The notes below the pieces were generated by a model. It saw nothing but the letters and a program-made list of their open reading frames with translations. It ran no database searches and was not told the origin of the DNA. From the NCBI GenBank assembly GCA_035934535.1, contig DASYXS010000020.1, positions 1-64,000 on the forward strand: a DNA stretch of 64,000 nt. The letters run 5' to 3'. The translations under genes and the position numbers were made by a program. Shown in pieces: positions 33,988-42,354 of this stretch (position 1 is its first letter; each line of letters starts with the position of its first letter). This DNA comes from DASSJF01 sp035934535 (GTDB lineage Bacteria > Sysuimicrobiota > Sysuimicrobiia > Sysuimicrobiales > Segetimicrobiaceae).

Positions 33988-34922
33988 CGCTGGAACGACA
34001 CCCGCGGATCCAGGGCGGCGTACGCGAGGTCGGTGAGCAGGTTCACGAGGATCACCAGAAAGGCGAGCACGAGCGTCACGAACTGGACGATGGAATAGTC
34101 CCGCGTCAGGATGGACGTGATCAGCAGCGACCCGACGCCCGGGATGCCGAAGACCTGCTCGATGATGATCGTCCCCCCGATCAGCCAGCCGACGTTCAGG
34201 CCGAGCACCGAGATGAACGGGGTCAGCCCGTTGCGCAGCAGGTAGCTGATCAGCAGGGTGACCGGCCGCAGCCCCATGGCGAGCCCGGTCGTGATGTAAT
34301 CGGAGTCCATCACTTCGATCAGGCTGCTTCGGAGCGCCCGCATCAGGATGGGAGAGATGTGCAGCGCGATGGTCAGCGCGGGCAGCGTCAGATGCCACAG
34401 CGTGTCGAGCCCGCCCGTCCCGGCCCCCCCGAGCGCGAACAGCCGGACCCTGACGCTGAGCAGCAGAGCCAGCACAATCCCCAGCCAGAACGTCGGGATC
34501 CCGATCGTCGCGGTGAACCCGAGCCGGATCAGATGATCGACGGCGGACTCGCGCCGGACCGCGGCGAGCGTCGCGCAGGGCACCGCGATGGCGAGCCCGA
34601 TCAGCGCCGCGTAGGCGATCAGCAGCAGGGTGATCGGGATCCGCTCGAGCGTCAGCGTGGTGGCGTTCTGTCCGTAAAAGAATGAGAGGCCGAAATCGCC
34701 GCGCCACGCGTTTGCGAGGAAGTGCAGGTACTGACGCCAGATCGGGAGGTTCAACCCGAGCTGGTTCTCGACGCGCGCGATGAGTTCAGGCGTCGCGCGC
34801 TCCCCCAGAATCGCGACCGCCGGGTTGCCCGGGATGAGGCGGATCAGCATGAATGCGACAATGCTGACGCCGAACAAGACGGGCAGGATCAGCGCCAGCC
34901 GTCCCGCGAGGTAGCGAATCAT
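33984..34922 (-). CDS. DppB/OppB-type ABC transporter permease
   Basis: Inner-membrane permease, 312 residues. It begins MIRYLAGRLALILPVLFGVSIVAFMLIRLIPGNPAVAILGERATPE, a textbook DppB N-terminus with LGLNLPIWRQYLHFL. An EAA loop (MDSDYITTGLAMGLRPVTLLISYLLRNGLTPFI) and the SLLITSILTRDYSIVQ end segment follow. It lies 66 bases downstream of the binding-protein gene and overlaps the DppC gene by four bases. It forms the channel with that protein. Confidence 0.95.
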   Translation of the reverse strand: MIRYLAGRLALILPVLFGVSIVAFMLIRLIPGNPAVAILGERATPELIARVENQLGLNLPIWRQYLHFLANAWRGDFGLSFFYGQNATTLTLERIPITLLLIAYAALIGLAIAVPCATLAAVRRESAVDHLIRLGFTATIGIPTFWLGIVLALLLSVRVRLFALGGAGTGGLDTLWHLTLPALTIALHISPILMRALRSSLIEVMDSDYITTGLAMGLRPVTLLISYLLRNGLTPFISVLGLNVGWLIGGTIIIEQVFGIPGVGSLLITSILTRDYSIVQFVTLVLAFLVILVNLLTDLAYAALDPRVSFQR

Positions 34923-34988
34923 GCGGCCGCCGCGGCGTTCCGGCTCTCGGCCCCTACGCGTCCGCCTCCCGGCCGGGCCGCGGCGCGA

Positions 34989-36527
34989 TCACCGCTTGCT
35001 CACGTCCTCGAAGCTGTACTTGCCCTGGGAGTTCGGCGCGAAGCCGACGAGGTTGGGGGAGCTCGCGTAGAGGCGCGGCACGTCCACGACGTAGATCTGC
35101 GGCGCGTCGCGGCTTTCGATCCGCTGCAGCATCGTGTACAGCGCCTGCCGTTTCTTCGGATCCAGTTCCCGGCGCGCCTGGGCCACGAGCCGCTGCGCCT
35201 CCGGGTTGTTGTAGAAGGTGTGCGCGGCGTGCTGCGACTTGAAGTCCATCGCCACGCCCAACAATTCGTCGGGATCCGGCGTGTCGTTCGTCCACGCCGC
35301 GTTGAAGACCGTGTAGTGCTCGGCGTTGCGCATCTGAATCAGTGTCGTGGTCTCGAGCCGGTCGATCTTCAGGGTCACGCCGATCTGCTTCAGCCCGTTC
35401 CCCCAGATCGTCGCCGTGTCGAGATACGTCTGGTTGCCCGCGGGGAGCTGGACCGTGAGGTTGAAGCCGTTCGGCACGGACGACTTGGCGAGCAATGCCT
35501 TCGCCTTCGCCAGGTCGTAGGTCAGGGGATCCGCGTTCGGGTCGTAGTAGAGGGTGGTCTCGGGGAGCAGGGACCTCGCCACGGCGGCCAGGCCGAAGAA
35601 CACGTTCTTCGCGACGGCCTGCCGGTCGATCGCGTGTCCGAGCGCCGCGCGCACGTTCACTTCGTCGAGCGGTTTGATCGTCTCGTTCAGCGTGTACCGC
35701 AGCACCGCGGTCCCGTTCACCGCGTAGATCTTCAGACCCGACCCGCGCACCAGCTGCACCTGGTTCGGCGGGACGAAGTCGATGAGGTCGGCCTGGCCGG
35801 ACTGCAGCTGCAGCACCCGGGTGTTGTCGTCGCCGACGACCCGCATGATGATCCGATCGATCTTGGGCTTGCCGGGCTGCCAGTAATTCTGGTTCTTGAC
35901 GAGCGTGATCTGGGAGCCCTTTTGCCAGCTCTCGAGGGTGAACGCGCCGGTACCGAGCGGGTGCTGGGCCATTTGTTCGCCGTACTTGTCGAACTGCGCC
36001 TTCGAGTAGATGCTCGCGGCGAACGTCGAGAGCGCCGCGAGGAGCGGCGCGAACGGCTCCGCCATGTGTATGGCGATCGTCTTGTCGTCGACCTTACTGA
36101 CGGATTTCACGGGGGAAAAGAGAAAGCCCCAGTCGCTCTTTTGGTCGATCGACCGCGTGAGGGAAAACACGACGTCGTCGGCCGTGAGCGGTGACCCGTC
36201 GGAGAACTTCACGCCCTGGCGCAGCGTGAATGTCGCGGTCAGACCGTCGGGCGACATCTTCCAGGATGTTGCGAGCTCGGGCTGTACGTCCTTGTTCGAA
36301 GGCGCGAGCTTCACGAGGCGATCATAGGCCACCATCTGGGTGAAGATCGAGGGATCGTCTCCCGTGTGGTAGGGGTCCCAGGTCAACATATCCGCGTTCC
36401 GCACCATGGTGAGCGTCACGGCCGCGGCCCCGGCGGACGGACGCGGCGACATCATGGCGGCCGGAACAACGAGCATCACTGCCGCGAAGCAGCTGACCAC
36501 GCGCAACGCCGTCACGCGAATCCGCAT
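34989..36527 (-). CDS. ABC transporter substrate-binding protein, family 5
   Basis: Secreted binding protein of 512 residues. The ATG at 36527 yields a signal peptide (MRIRVTALRVVSCFAAVMLVVPA) ending near PSAGAA and has GGGAGGGGGTC ten bases upstream; the frame to 36572 is rejected. Family 5 features are ELATSWKMSPDGLTATFTLRQGVKFSDGSPLTADDVVFSL, HPLGTGAFTLESW and GHAIDRQAVAKN. It is the first gene of the complete A-B-C-D-F importer operon (36.5 to 31.1 kb). The ligand is unknown; peptides are the commonest choice, but opines, sugars or nickel chelates are transported by relatives. Confidence 0.94.
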   Translation of the reverse strand: MRIRVTALRVVSCFAAVMLVVPAAMMSPRPSAGAAAVTLTMVRNADMLTWDPYHTGDDPSIFTQMVAYDRLVKLAPSNKDVQPELATSWKMSPDGLTATFTLRQGVKFSDGSPLTADDVVFSLTRSIDQKSDWGFLFSPVKSVSKVDDKTIAIHMAEPFAPLLAALSTFAASIYSKAQFDKYGEQMAQHPLGTGAFTLESWQKGSQITLVKNQNYWQPGKPKIDRIIMRVVGDDNTRVLQLQSGQADLIDFVPPNQVQLVRGSGLKIYAVNGTAVLRYTLNETIKPLDEVNVRAALGHAIDRQAVAKNVFFGLAAVARSLLPETTLYYDPNADPLTYDLAKAKALLAKSSVPNGFNLTVQLPAGNQTYLDTATIWGNGLKQIGVTLKIDRLETTTLIQMRNAEHYTVFNAAWTNDTPDPDELLGVAMDFKSQHAAHTFYNNPEAQRLVAQARRELDPKKRQALYTMLQRIESRDAPQIYVVDVPRLYASSPNLVGFAPNSQGKYSFEDVSKR

Positions 36528-36634
36528 CTGTGGCCGACCCCCTCCCGATTGGGCGCCCCGAAGCCCCGTCACCGCCTCGTAGCCCGTCCTGCCTAGTTAG
36601 GTCACCGTACGGCAAGTCCTGCTCGCCGGGACCG

Positions 36635-37372
36635 TCACCCGCGGCCGGCCGTCTCGTCGGAGGGCACCTCGATGCCGAGGTATGCCGCGCGCACCTGTTG
36701 GTTGTTCGTGAGCTCGGCGCTCGTGCCGTGCATGACCACCCGCCCGCTCTCGAGCACGTAGGCGCGCCGCACCAGGGCCAGGGCGCGGGCCACGTTCTGC
36801 TCGACCAGGAGAATCGCCATCCCCATCGCGTGGATCTCCTCGATCTTGTCGAAAGTGGCATCGGCCACCACGGGAGCGAGTCCCAACGACGGCTCGTCCA
36901 GCATCAAGAGGCGCGGTTTCAACATCAGCCCGCGGCCCACGGCGAGCATCTGCTGTTCCCCTCCGCTCAGCGTTCCGGCGAGCTGCCCGCGGCGTTCGGC
37001 CAGCACAGGGAAGATGCCGAAGACCACGTCCATCGTGCGCCGCCGCTCGGCCTTGGCGCGGGGAATGTAGGCGCCCATCTCCAGATTTTCTTTCACCGTC
37101 ATCTCGGGGAACACTTGGCGGCCCTCGGGCACGTGCGCGATCCCAAGTTCCGCGATCTTGTACGGCGGCAGGGCGGCGAGGTTGACACCGCCGAAGGTCA
37201 TGGTCCCCGACTGCAGTCGCATGAGCCCCGAAATGGCGCGCAGCGTCGTACTCTTCCCCGCGCCGTTGGCGCCCAGGAGCGCCACGGCTTCGCCGTCGCC
37301 CACCGACAGGCCGACGCCGGCGAGGGCCTTCACGGATCCGTAACCGGCGGTCACGCCGGTGAGGGTCAGCAC
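36635..37372 (-). CDS. livF: Branched-chain amino-acid-type ABC transporter ATP-binding protein LivF
   Basis: Cytoplasmic ATPase, 245 residues, of the HAAT (LivF) group. MLTLTGVTAGYGSVKALAGVGLSVGDGEAVALLGANGAGKSTTLR contains Walker A (GANGAGKST). The LivF-specific GIAHVPEGRQVFPEMTVKENLEMGAY, signature LSGGEQQMLAVGRGLM, Walker B LLMLDEPSLGLAPVV and the VEQN H-loop region are intact. It is the last gene of the livKHMGF operon, 12 bases after livG. The energy it supplies drives uptake of leucine-like or other HAAT ligands (amides, urea, aromatic acids). Confidence 0.95.
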   Translation of the reverse strand: MLTLTGVTAGYGSVKALAGVGLSVGDGEAVALLGANGAGKSTTLRAISGLMRLQSGTMTFGGVNLAALPPYKIAELGIAHVPEGRQVFPEMTVKENLEMGAYIPRAKAERRRTMDVVFGIFPVLAERRGQLAGTLSGGEQQMLAVGRGLMLKPRLLMLDEPSLGLAPVVADATFDKIEEIHAMGMAILLVEQNVARALALVRRAYVLESGRVVMHGTSAELTNNQQVRAAYLGIEVPSDETAGRG

Positions 37373-37384
37373 CGGCGCTCCTCG

Positions 37385-38116
37385 CTAGCTATGCGCGTAG
37401 CCGCCGCTTCCGAGGTAGGCGCGAATCACTTCGGGGTGCGCCGCGATCTCTTTCGGACTCCCCTCGGCGATCTTCTGTCCGTGGTCCAGCACGACGATGT
37501 GCTGCGCGAGCGCCATGATCGCGCGCATCACGTGCTCGACGATCACGATCGTCAGTCCCCGCCGGGCGAGCTGGCGCACCAGGCCGACGGCCTGGTCGAT
37601 CTCGGTATGATTCAGCCCTGCCATCGCCTCGTCGAGCAGCAGGATCCGGGGCTCGGTCGCAAGGGCCCGGGCCACCTCCAGCCGCCGCTGGTCGATGGTC
37701 GGAAGGTCGCGCGCCAGACCGGCCTCTTTGGCCGTGAGCCCGACGAACTCGATCGCACGGCGCGCGCGCTCCCGGGCCGCCGCCACCCGCCTGTCGCGCA
37801 GCAGCGCCCCGGTCATGACGTTCGCGAGCACCGTCATCCGGCCGAACGGACGGGCCACCTGGAAGGTGCGCGCCAAGCCGCGGGCGCAGACGTCGTACGG
37901 ATACAAACCGACGAGTTCGTGACCGTAGGCGAGCGCCGAGCCCGCGTCCGGGCGGTAATACCCGGTGATGAGGTTGAAGCTGGTGGTCTTCCCCGCCCCG
38001 TTGGGCCCGATGAGCGCCACGGTTTGTCCTTCCTCCACCGCAAACGAGAGGTTGTGGACGGCGCGGAGCCCTCCGAACCGCTTGCTGAGCCCGCGGACCA
38101 CCAGCGCCTCAGCCAT
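37385..38116 (-). CDS. livG: Branched-chain amino-acid-type ABC transporter ATP-binding protein LivG
   Basis: Cytoplasmic ATPase, 243 residues. Walker A GPNGAGKTTSFNLITGYYRPDAG, the LivG-type GLARTFQVARPFGRMTVLANVMTGALLRDRRVAA, a signature-region variant DLPTIDQRRLEVARALA (LSGG replaced by LPTI), Walker B ILLLDEAMAGLNHTEI and the VEHVM H-loop are present. LivG proteins often keep LSYG in the signature, so the LPTI variant is notable. It overlaps the livM end by eight bases and precedes livF. Confidence 0.93.
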   Translation of the reverse strand: MAEALVVRGLSKRFGGLRAVHNLSFAVEEGQTVALIGPNGAGKTTSFNLITGYYRPDAGSALAYGHELVGLYPYDVCARGLARTFQVARPFGRMTVLANVMTGALLRDRRVAAARERARRAIEFVGLTAKEAGLARDLPTIDQRRLEVARALATEPRILLLDEAMAGLNHTEIDQAVGLVRQLARRGLTIVIVEHVMRAIMALAQHIVVLDHGQKIAEGSPKEIAAHPEVIRAYLGSGGYAHS

Positions 38117-39143
38117 CGAGCGGCACTCCCTTCCGCAGCGCGCCCCCCGCGGGCGAAGCCGGCGGGCGCGCCGGGCCGATGATCCGCGCGTAGACCTCCG
38201 TGACGGCGCCCAGGAGTCCGGTCGGCCGCCAGAGGATGACCGCGATCAGGATCACCGAGTACAGCGCCAGCTGCACGCCCGCGTGGGCGCCGCCGCCGAG
38301 CCAGCTTTGGAGCAGCGCGGAGGCAGGCTCCAGGAGCGCCGAGCCGAGGACCGGTCCCCACGGGGTGCCGATGCCGCCCACGATGGACACCAGCGCCGCC
38401 TCCACCGAGACGTTGAAGCTGAACGCGGTGTTCGGATCGATGAAGTAGATGTACTGCACGTAAAACGTCCCCGCCAGCCCGGTCAGGAACGCGCTGACCA
38501 GGTAGATATCGCGTTTGATCCGCGGGACGTTGACGCCGACGGCTTCGGCCGCGTGCTGGTCCTCACCCACGGCCACCAGGTAGTACCCCAGCCATGATCG
38601 CTCGACCCAATAGGTGACCGCCAGTCCGGCCGCGAGCAGGCCGAGCGCGAGATAATAGTAGGCGGCCTTGCCGGCGAACTGCATCATCAACGGCGAATTG
38701 CCGAGATTGGGGATCGTGGTGCCGACCGCGCCCCACGCGAAATCGCGAAACTTCAGAAAGAGCAGCATCAACGCCTGCGCCGTGCCGATAGTGGCGATCG
38801 CGAAGTAGGGGCCGCGCAGCCGGAAGCACAACGCGCCGATCGGCAGGCTGGCCAGCGCGGCCACGACGCCCCCCGCGATCATGCCGATCCAGGGGGAGAT
38901 GCCGGCGCGGATCAACAGCAGCGTCGACGTATAGGCGCCGAGCCCGAAGTACGCCGCGTGGCCCAATGACAGCTGCTGGGCGTACCCGCCCAAAAGATTC
39001 CAGGCCGCCCCGATGAACGCGAACAGAAACACCCGGATGCAGATGTCCAGGGCGAAGGCGTTCGAGACCGCCAGCGGCAGCGCGACCACGGCCAGCGCCG
39101 CGGCCAGCGCCAGCGCCTGCAGACCGCGCGGTCCCGGTGCTAT
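38109..39143 (-). CDS. livM: Branched-chain amino-acid-type ABC permease LivM, start codon uncertain
   Basis: Inner-membrane permease with LivM features: NLLGGYAQQLSLGHAAYFGLGAYTSTLLL, ALCFRLRGPYFAIATIGTAQALMLLF, the cytoplasmic loop VAVGEDQHAAEAVGVNVPRIKRDIYLVSAFLTGLAGTFY and VSIVGGIGTPWGPVLGSALLE. It is the partner of LivH. The natural N-terminus (ANTIAPGPRGLQALALAAALAVVALPLAV) has no ATG, GTG or TTG before the first helix. An ATA at 39143, overlapping the livH TAG as ATAG, or a CTG downstream are candidates, whereas the first usual start is GTG at 39089, inside the helix. The coordinate given assumes the ATA. Confidence 0.88.
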   Translation of the reverse strand: MAPGPRGLQALALAAALAVVALPLAVSNAFALDICIRVFLFAFIGAAWNLLGGYAQQLSLGHAAYFGLGAYTSTLLLIRAGISPWIGMIAGGVVAALASLPIGALCFRLRGPYFAIATIGTAQALMLLFLKFRDFAWGAVGTTIPNLGNSPLMMQFAGKAAYYYLALGLLAAGLAVTYWVERSWLGYYLVAVGEDQHAAEAVGVNVPRIKRDIYLVSAFLTGLAGTFYVQYIYFIDPNTAFSFNVSVEAALVSIVGGIGTPWGPVLGSALLEPASALLQSWLGGGAHAGVQLALYSVILIAVILWRPTGLLGAVTEVYARIIGPARPPASPAGGALRKGVPLDG

Positions 39144-40009
39144 CGTGTTTGCCCGCCGTAAAGGCCGCCCGGGCGGACGGCCAGCGTGACCAGCAGCATG
39201 GCGAAGACCACGATCAGGCCCGAGTCTGCGCCGACGAACTGGACGCCGAGAGACTCCGCCATCCCCATCATCAGCCCCGCGATCAACGCTCCCCGGACGT
39301 TTCCGAGCGTGCCCAGCACGACGGCAACGAACGCGAACAGTACAAACTGCTGCCCGACGGTGGGATAGGCGGGGTAGAACGGCATCAACAGCGAGCCCGC
39401 GGCGCCGGCCAGGGCGAGCGCCAGGCCTACCGCGACCGAGAAGACCCGGTCGGGGTTGACGCCCATCAGCATCGCCACGTCCCGGTTCTGCGCCGCCGCC
39501 CGCATCGCCTTGCCGAGATCGGTCGTCCGGAGGAAGATCTCGAGGGCGGCGCTCAACAGCATCGCGACGGCGAACGCGATCACGCGGGGGACGCTGAGGT
39601 ACAGCGGCCCCAGGCGCAGGGACGCGAACGTGTAGCCCGTCTGCACGGTCCGGTAGTCGGCGGTGAACAGCAGCAGCGCCACGTTCATGAGGAGCAGCGA
39701 GATCGCAAAGGTCAGGAAGATCTGCGGCATGTCCCCGAGGCCCAGCACCCGCCGGAGCAGGAACTTCTGGAAGAACACGCCGCACACGAACAGCGCCGGC
39801 ATCGAGACGGCGAGCGACGCCAGCGGGTCGAGCCGGATGAGCGTCGCCAGCCAGTAGCTGATGTACATGCCGATCATCACGAACTCGCCCTGGGCGAAGT
39901 TGACGATCTTGACTACGCCGAAGATCAGCGTGACCCCGATACTGACGAGCGCGTAGATGCCGCCGATCAGCAGGCCGTTGACGACCGCCTGGGCGACGAC
40001 AGCCGTCAT
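39140..40009 (-). CDS. livH: Branched-chain amino-acid-type ABC permease LivH
   Basis: Inner-membrane permease of 289 residues. MTAVVAQAVVNGLLIGGIYALVSIGVTLIFGVVKIVNFAQGEFVMIGMYISYWLATLI is the standard LivH N-terminus. TDLGKAMRAAAQNRDVAMLMGVNPDRVFSVAVGLALALAGAAG and FALVGVLGTLGNVRGALIAGLMMG-type segments follow. It ends GGLYGGQTR. It starts 16 bases after the livK stop and is followed by livM with a four-base overlap. It forms the membrane pore with LivM. Confidence 0.94.
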   Translation of the reverse strand: MTAVVAQAVVNGLLIGGIYALVSIGVTLIFGVVKIVNFAQGEFVMIGMYISYWLATLIRLDPLASLAVSMPALFVCGVFFQKFLLRRVLGLGDMPQIFLTFAISLLLMNVALLLFTADYRTVQTGYTFASLRLGPLYLSVPRVIAFAVAMLLSAALEIFLRTTDLGKAMRAAAQNRDVAMLMGVNPDRVFSVAVGLALALAGAAGSLLMPFYPAYPTVGQQFVLFAFVAVVLGTLGNVRGALIAGLMMGMAESLGVQFVGADSGLIVVFAMLLVTLAVRPGGLYGGQTR

Positions 40010-40025
40010 GGCCGGTTCGCCGCGG

Positions 40026-41264
40026 CTACTTCATCAAGGGAGCGCGGGCGTCGGCCTTCGGAAACACGGCCACGAGGTCGCCGTGCTGCCACTGCACGCC
40101 GACCGGATGCGCGTAGATGTTCTTGCCGGTTTGATCGAACTTCACCTTGCCGCCGGGACACATCGCCGCGTAGCCGGCGGAGACGTCGAGGGACGCCAGG
40201 GCGTCGCGCACCTTCACCGGGTCCGGGGACGCCGCCCGCTCGAGCGCGTTCGCGATCATGAACGTCTGGGCCACCAGGCCGCCGGCGTACTCGAAGATGA
40301 ACTCGCCGTACGCCTTTTGATAGGCGTCGTTGACGCGCCGCGCGTCCGCGTCGATGTCGTGGTTCCAGTGCGCCACGCCGAGCAGCCCCTCCGCGTCCTT
40401 CCCGACCCCCTTGTAGAACTCGGGCTGCACGAACCCGCCCGACCCTCCGTTGATCGGAATGTTGACGCCCATCTGCTTCATCGTGCGCACGATGAGGATC
40501 AGGTCGTTCAGATACGAGACGGCGACGAGCATCCCCGCGCCGGAGGCCCGCACCTTGTTCACGAGCGGCGTGGCGTCGGTGAAGCCGGCCGAGTACGGCT
40601 CGAACATGATGATCTCCACGCCTTCGCCGGCGGCCTGATCCTGGAGCCCCTTCGAGGTCGCGGTGCCGAAGGCCGTGTTCTCAAACACGACCGCCACCTT
40701 GGGCTTGCCGCTCACCAGTTTGGACATCTGGAGAATCGCCTTCGCAAACTGCGATGCGCGCGCAAAGGGCGTGAAGGTGAACCGGCGGCCGCCTTGATTG
40801 AGCTGGTCCGTGCTGGACCCGGTCAGCAGCGGCACCTGGTGCCGTTCGGCCACTTCGCTGGCGATCAGGGTCAAGGCACTCGCGTAGCAGCCGTGAATCG
40901 CGGAGAGCCGGTTGCTGGTGATCAGCCGCTCCGTCTCGGTCCGGGTGACGGTGGGGTCGCTTTGGATATCCGACGTGATAAGGTTGAGTTTGGCGCCGCC
41001 GAGCGCCCGAATGCCGCCTCTGTCGTTGACCATCCGGACGGCGAGTCTGGCGGCGTTGACGATGCCCTGGCCGATCTGCGCCAGGCCGCCGGTCACGGGA
41101 TACAGACCCCCAATGTTAATGGTGGGCGCCGTCGCCGCGGAGAGACGGGCAATGCCCCCGTACGCGGAAAGCGCGCCGGCGGTGACCGCGCTGCGTGCGG
41201 CCGTCGCGAGCAGACCTCGCCGGGTATAGCGTCGTGACAACGACGTGCCGCGCGGTTTCGCCAC
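40026..41264 (-). CDS. livK: Branched-chain amino-acid-type ABC substrate-binding protein (LivK-like, Tat signal)
   Basis: Periplasmic-type binding protein, 412 residues, in the HAAT/Peripla_BP_6 family. GTG at 41264 has the perfect site AAGGAGGT six bases upstream; the ATGs further up would place the start in the promoter. The N-terminus LSRRYTRRGLLATAARSAVTAGAL carries a twin-arginine-like RR motif and hydrophobic core, so export is probably by Tat. Mature features include INIGGLYPVTGGLAQIGQGIVNAARLAVRMVNDRGGI, VAERHQVPLLTGSSTDQL and GDLVAVFP. Ligand not predictable: amino acids, amides, urea or aromatic acids are all transported by relatives. Confidence 0.92.
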   Translation of the reverse strand: MAKPRGTSLSRRYTRRGLLATAARSAVTAGALSAYGGIARLSAATAPTINIGGLYPVTGGLAQIGQGIVNAARLAVRMVNDRGGIRALGGAKLNLITSDIQSDPTVTRTETERLITSNRLSAIHGCYASALTLIASEVAERHQVPLLTGSSTDQLNQGGRRFTFTPFARASQFAKAILQMSKLVSGKPKVAVVFENTAFGTATSKGLQDQAAGEGVEIIMFEPYSAGFTDATPLVNKVRASGAGMLVAVSYLNDLILIVRTMKQMGVNIPINGGSGGFVQPEFYKGVGKDAEGLLGVAHWNHDIDADARRVNDAYQKAYGEFIFEYAGGLVAQTFMIANALERAASPDPVKVRDALASLDVSAGYAAMCPGGKVKFDQTGKNIYAHPVGVQWQHGDLVAVFPKADARAPLMK

Positions 41265-41313
41265 TTTGGGACCTCCTTGGTTGCAGCTCGTGCCCAGGCC
41301 CTTGACAGTCGGC

Positions 41314-41343
41314 ATTATAATTGTCGACAATAGACGATGTCAA
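41314..41343 (-). promoter_or_regulatory. Consensus sigma70-type promoter of livKHMGF
   Basis: On the minus strand a perfect -35 TTGACA (41343-41338) and a perfect -10 TATAAT (41319-41314) are separated by 18 bases. Transcription would start near 41307, about 43 bases before the livK GTG. The spacer contains the GntR-type palindrome at 41320-41331, so regulator binding would block this promoter. A converging plus-strand promoter, TTGACA (41302-41307) with an 18-base spacer to GACAAT (41326-41331), would serve the regulator gene. Confidence 0.8.
41320..41331. promoter_or_regulatory. 12-bp perfect palindrome, probable GntR/FCD operator
   Basis: ATTGTCGACAAT is an exact palindrome of the TTGT-N-ACAA type typical of FadR/FCD-family GntR regulators. 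It lies in the spacer of the liv promoter and covers the -10 hexamer of the divergent regulator promoter. This points to simultaneous repression of livKHMGF and autoregulation. Confidence 0.75.
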
Positions 41344-42077
41344 GCGATTCACCAATTCGACGCATGGGGACTGTGTTGGAAACTCCGATTCAGCGTGAAA
41401 TCCTTCGCGATAAGATCTTTGACGTTCTCAAGACTTGGATCCTAAACGGCACGCTCGCGCCGGGCGAGCGGATCGTCGAATCGAGCGTGGCAAGGCAGCT
41501 GCAGGTGAGCCGGGCGCCGCTGCGCGAGGCGCTGTGGCTTCTCGCGAACGTCGGGCTCGTGCGGTTCAGGCCGCATCAAGGGGCGTTCGTCGCCACGCTG
41601 TCCGAGCAAGACGTCAAGGAGATTTTCGAAATTCGCGAGACCCTGGAAACCCACGCCGCGAAGAAGGTGCGCGCCGCGCTCACGCGCGAAAACGAGAACC
41701 GCCTCGAGGGCGCGCTCCGCGCTCTGGAAAATGCCGCCCGCGACCGCGACGTAACGCGCTGCACCAACGCGGACCTGGATTTTCACCGGACGCTCTGCGA
41801 GCTTTCCGGCAACCGGCATCTCACAGAGATCCTCAACGACGTCTCAACCCGATTCTTCGCCTACGAACTGATTCGGGATCTGCGCAACCCGGGCGGCTAC
41901 CAGTTCGAGGAGAAGGTCGCCGAGCACCGCGAGCTGCTTCGCCTCATTTTCACGGGCACGGATCGGGAAATCGAAACGGGGTTCCGGGAGCTCTTCGCCC
42001 GCTTCCTCGGCCACGTCCTCACGCGCTTCCGGGCGAACGAAGGCGTCACGCCGGCCGTTACGCGCGGCGCAGGGTGA
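41337..42077 (+). CDS. GntR-family (FCD) transcriptional regulator, probable regulator of livKHMGF
   Basis: DNA-binding regulator of up to 246 residues. The N-terminal winged helix is REILRDKIFDVLKTWILNGTLAPGERIVESSVARQLQVSRAPLREALWLLANVGLVRFRPHQGAFVATLS, the standard GntR pattern. The C-terminal FCD helical ligand domain has EIFEIRETLETHAAKKV, DLDFHRTLCELSGNRHL (Asp and His metal/ligand residues) and EHRELLRLI with the third His. ATG at 41337 sits at or before the predicted transcription start, so the ATG at 41364 may be the real start. It overlaps a small minus-strand gene at its 3' end by 20 bases. Confidence 0.9.
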   Translation: MSSDSPIRRMGTVLETPIQREILRDKIFDVLKTWILNGTLAPGERIVESSVARQLQVSRAPLREALWLLANVGLVRFRPHQGAFVATLSEQDVKEIFEIRETLETHAAKKVRAALTRENENRLEGALRALENAARDRDVTRCTNADLDFHRTLCELSGNRHLTEILNDVSTRFFAYELIRDLRNPGGYQFEEKVAEHRELLRLIFTGTDREIETGFRELFARFLGHVLTRFRANEGVTPAVTRGAG

Positions 42078-42291
42078 TATAGCCGACCACGAGCACCAGC
42101 ACCCCGACGAGAACAACCGCCGTCGGGGCGTCGACCGATGCCGGGGTGGGCCAGGTGTTGGGGACGACCCGATACATCGAGCCGGCCACCGAGCCGACTG
42201 CGCGCGACAGCGCATCCTGCAGTCCGCGTGCAGTCGGGACGGTCATCTGCGAAACCGTGCTGAACGAGTTCAGGACGTACTCCAATGTCAC
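42058..42291 (-). CDS. Small single-pass membrane protein of unknown function
   Basis: 77-residue product (GTG at 42291; a TTG at 42285 is better spaced from GGAGG). The N-terminal half is soluble (EYVLNSFSTVSQMTVPTARGLQDALSRAVGSVAGSMYRVVPNTWP), and a C-terminal membrane helix (AVVLVGVLVLVVGYITL) ends in RRA, giving a tail-anchored layout. No homologue recognised. It overlaps the 3' end of the convergent GntR gene by 20 bases and follows the cupredoxin gene by 63 bases on the same strand. Confidence 0.55.
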   Translation of the reverse strand: MTLEYVLNSFSTVSQMTVPTARGLQDALSRAVGSVAGSMYRVVPNTWPTPASVDAPTAVVLVGVLVLVVGYITLRRA

Positions 42292-42354
42292 GGCCTCCCT
42301 TCTGGTGCCGTCTTCATCGCCCGCCGGTCGCCGGACCGTCCGCTGAGCCGCCGG

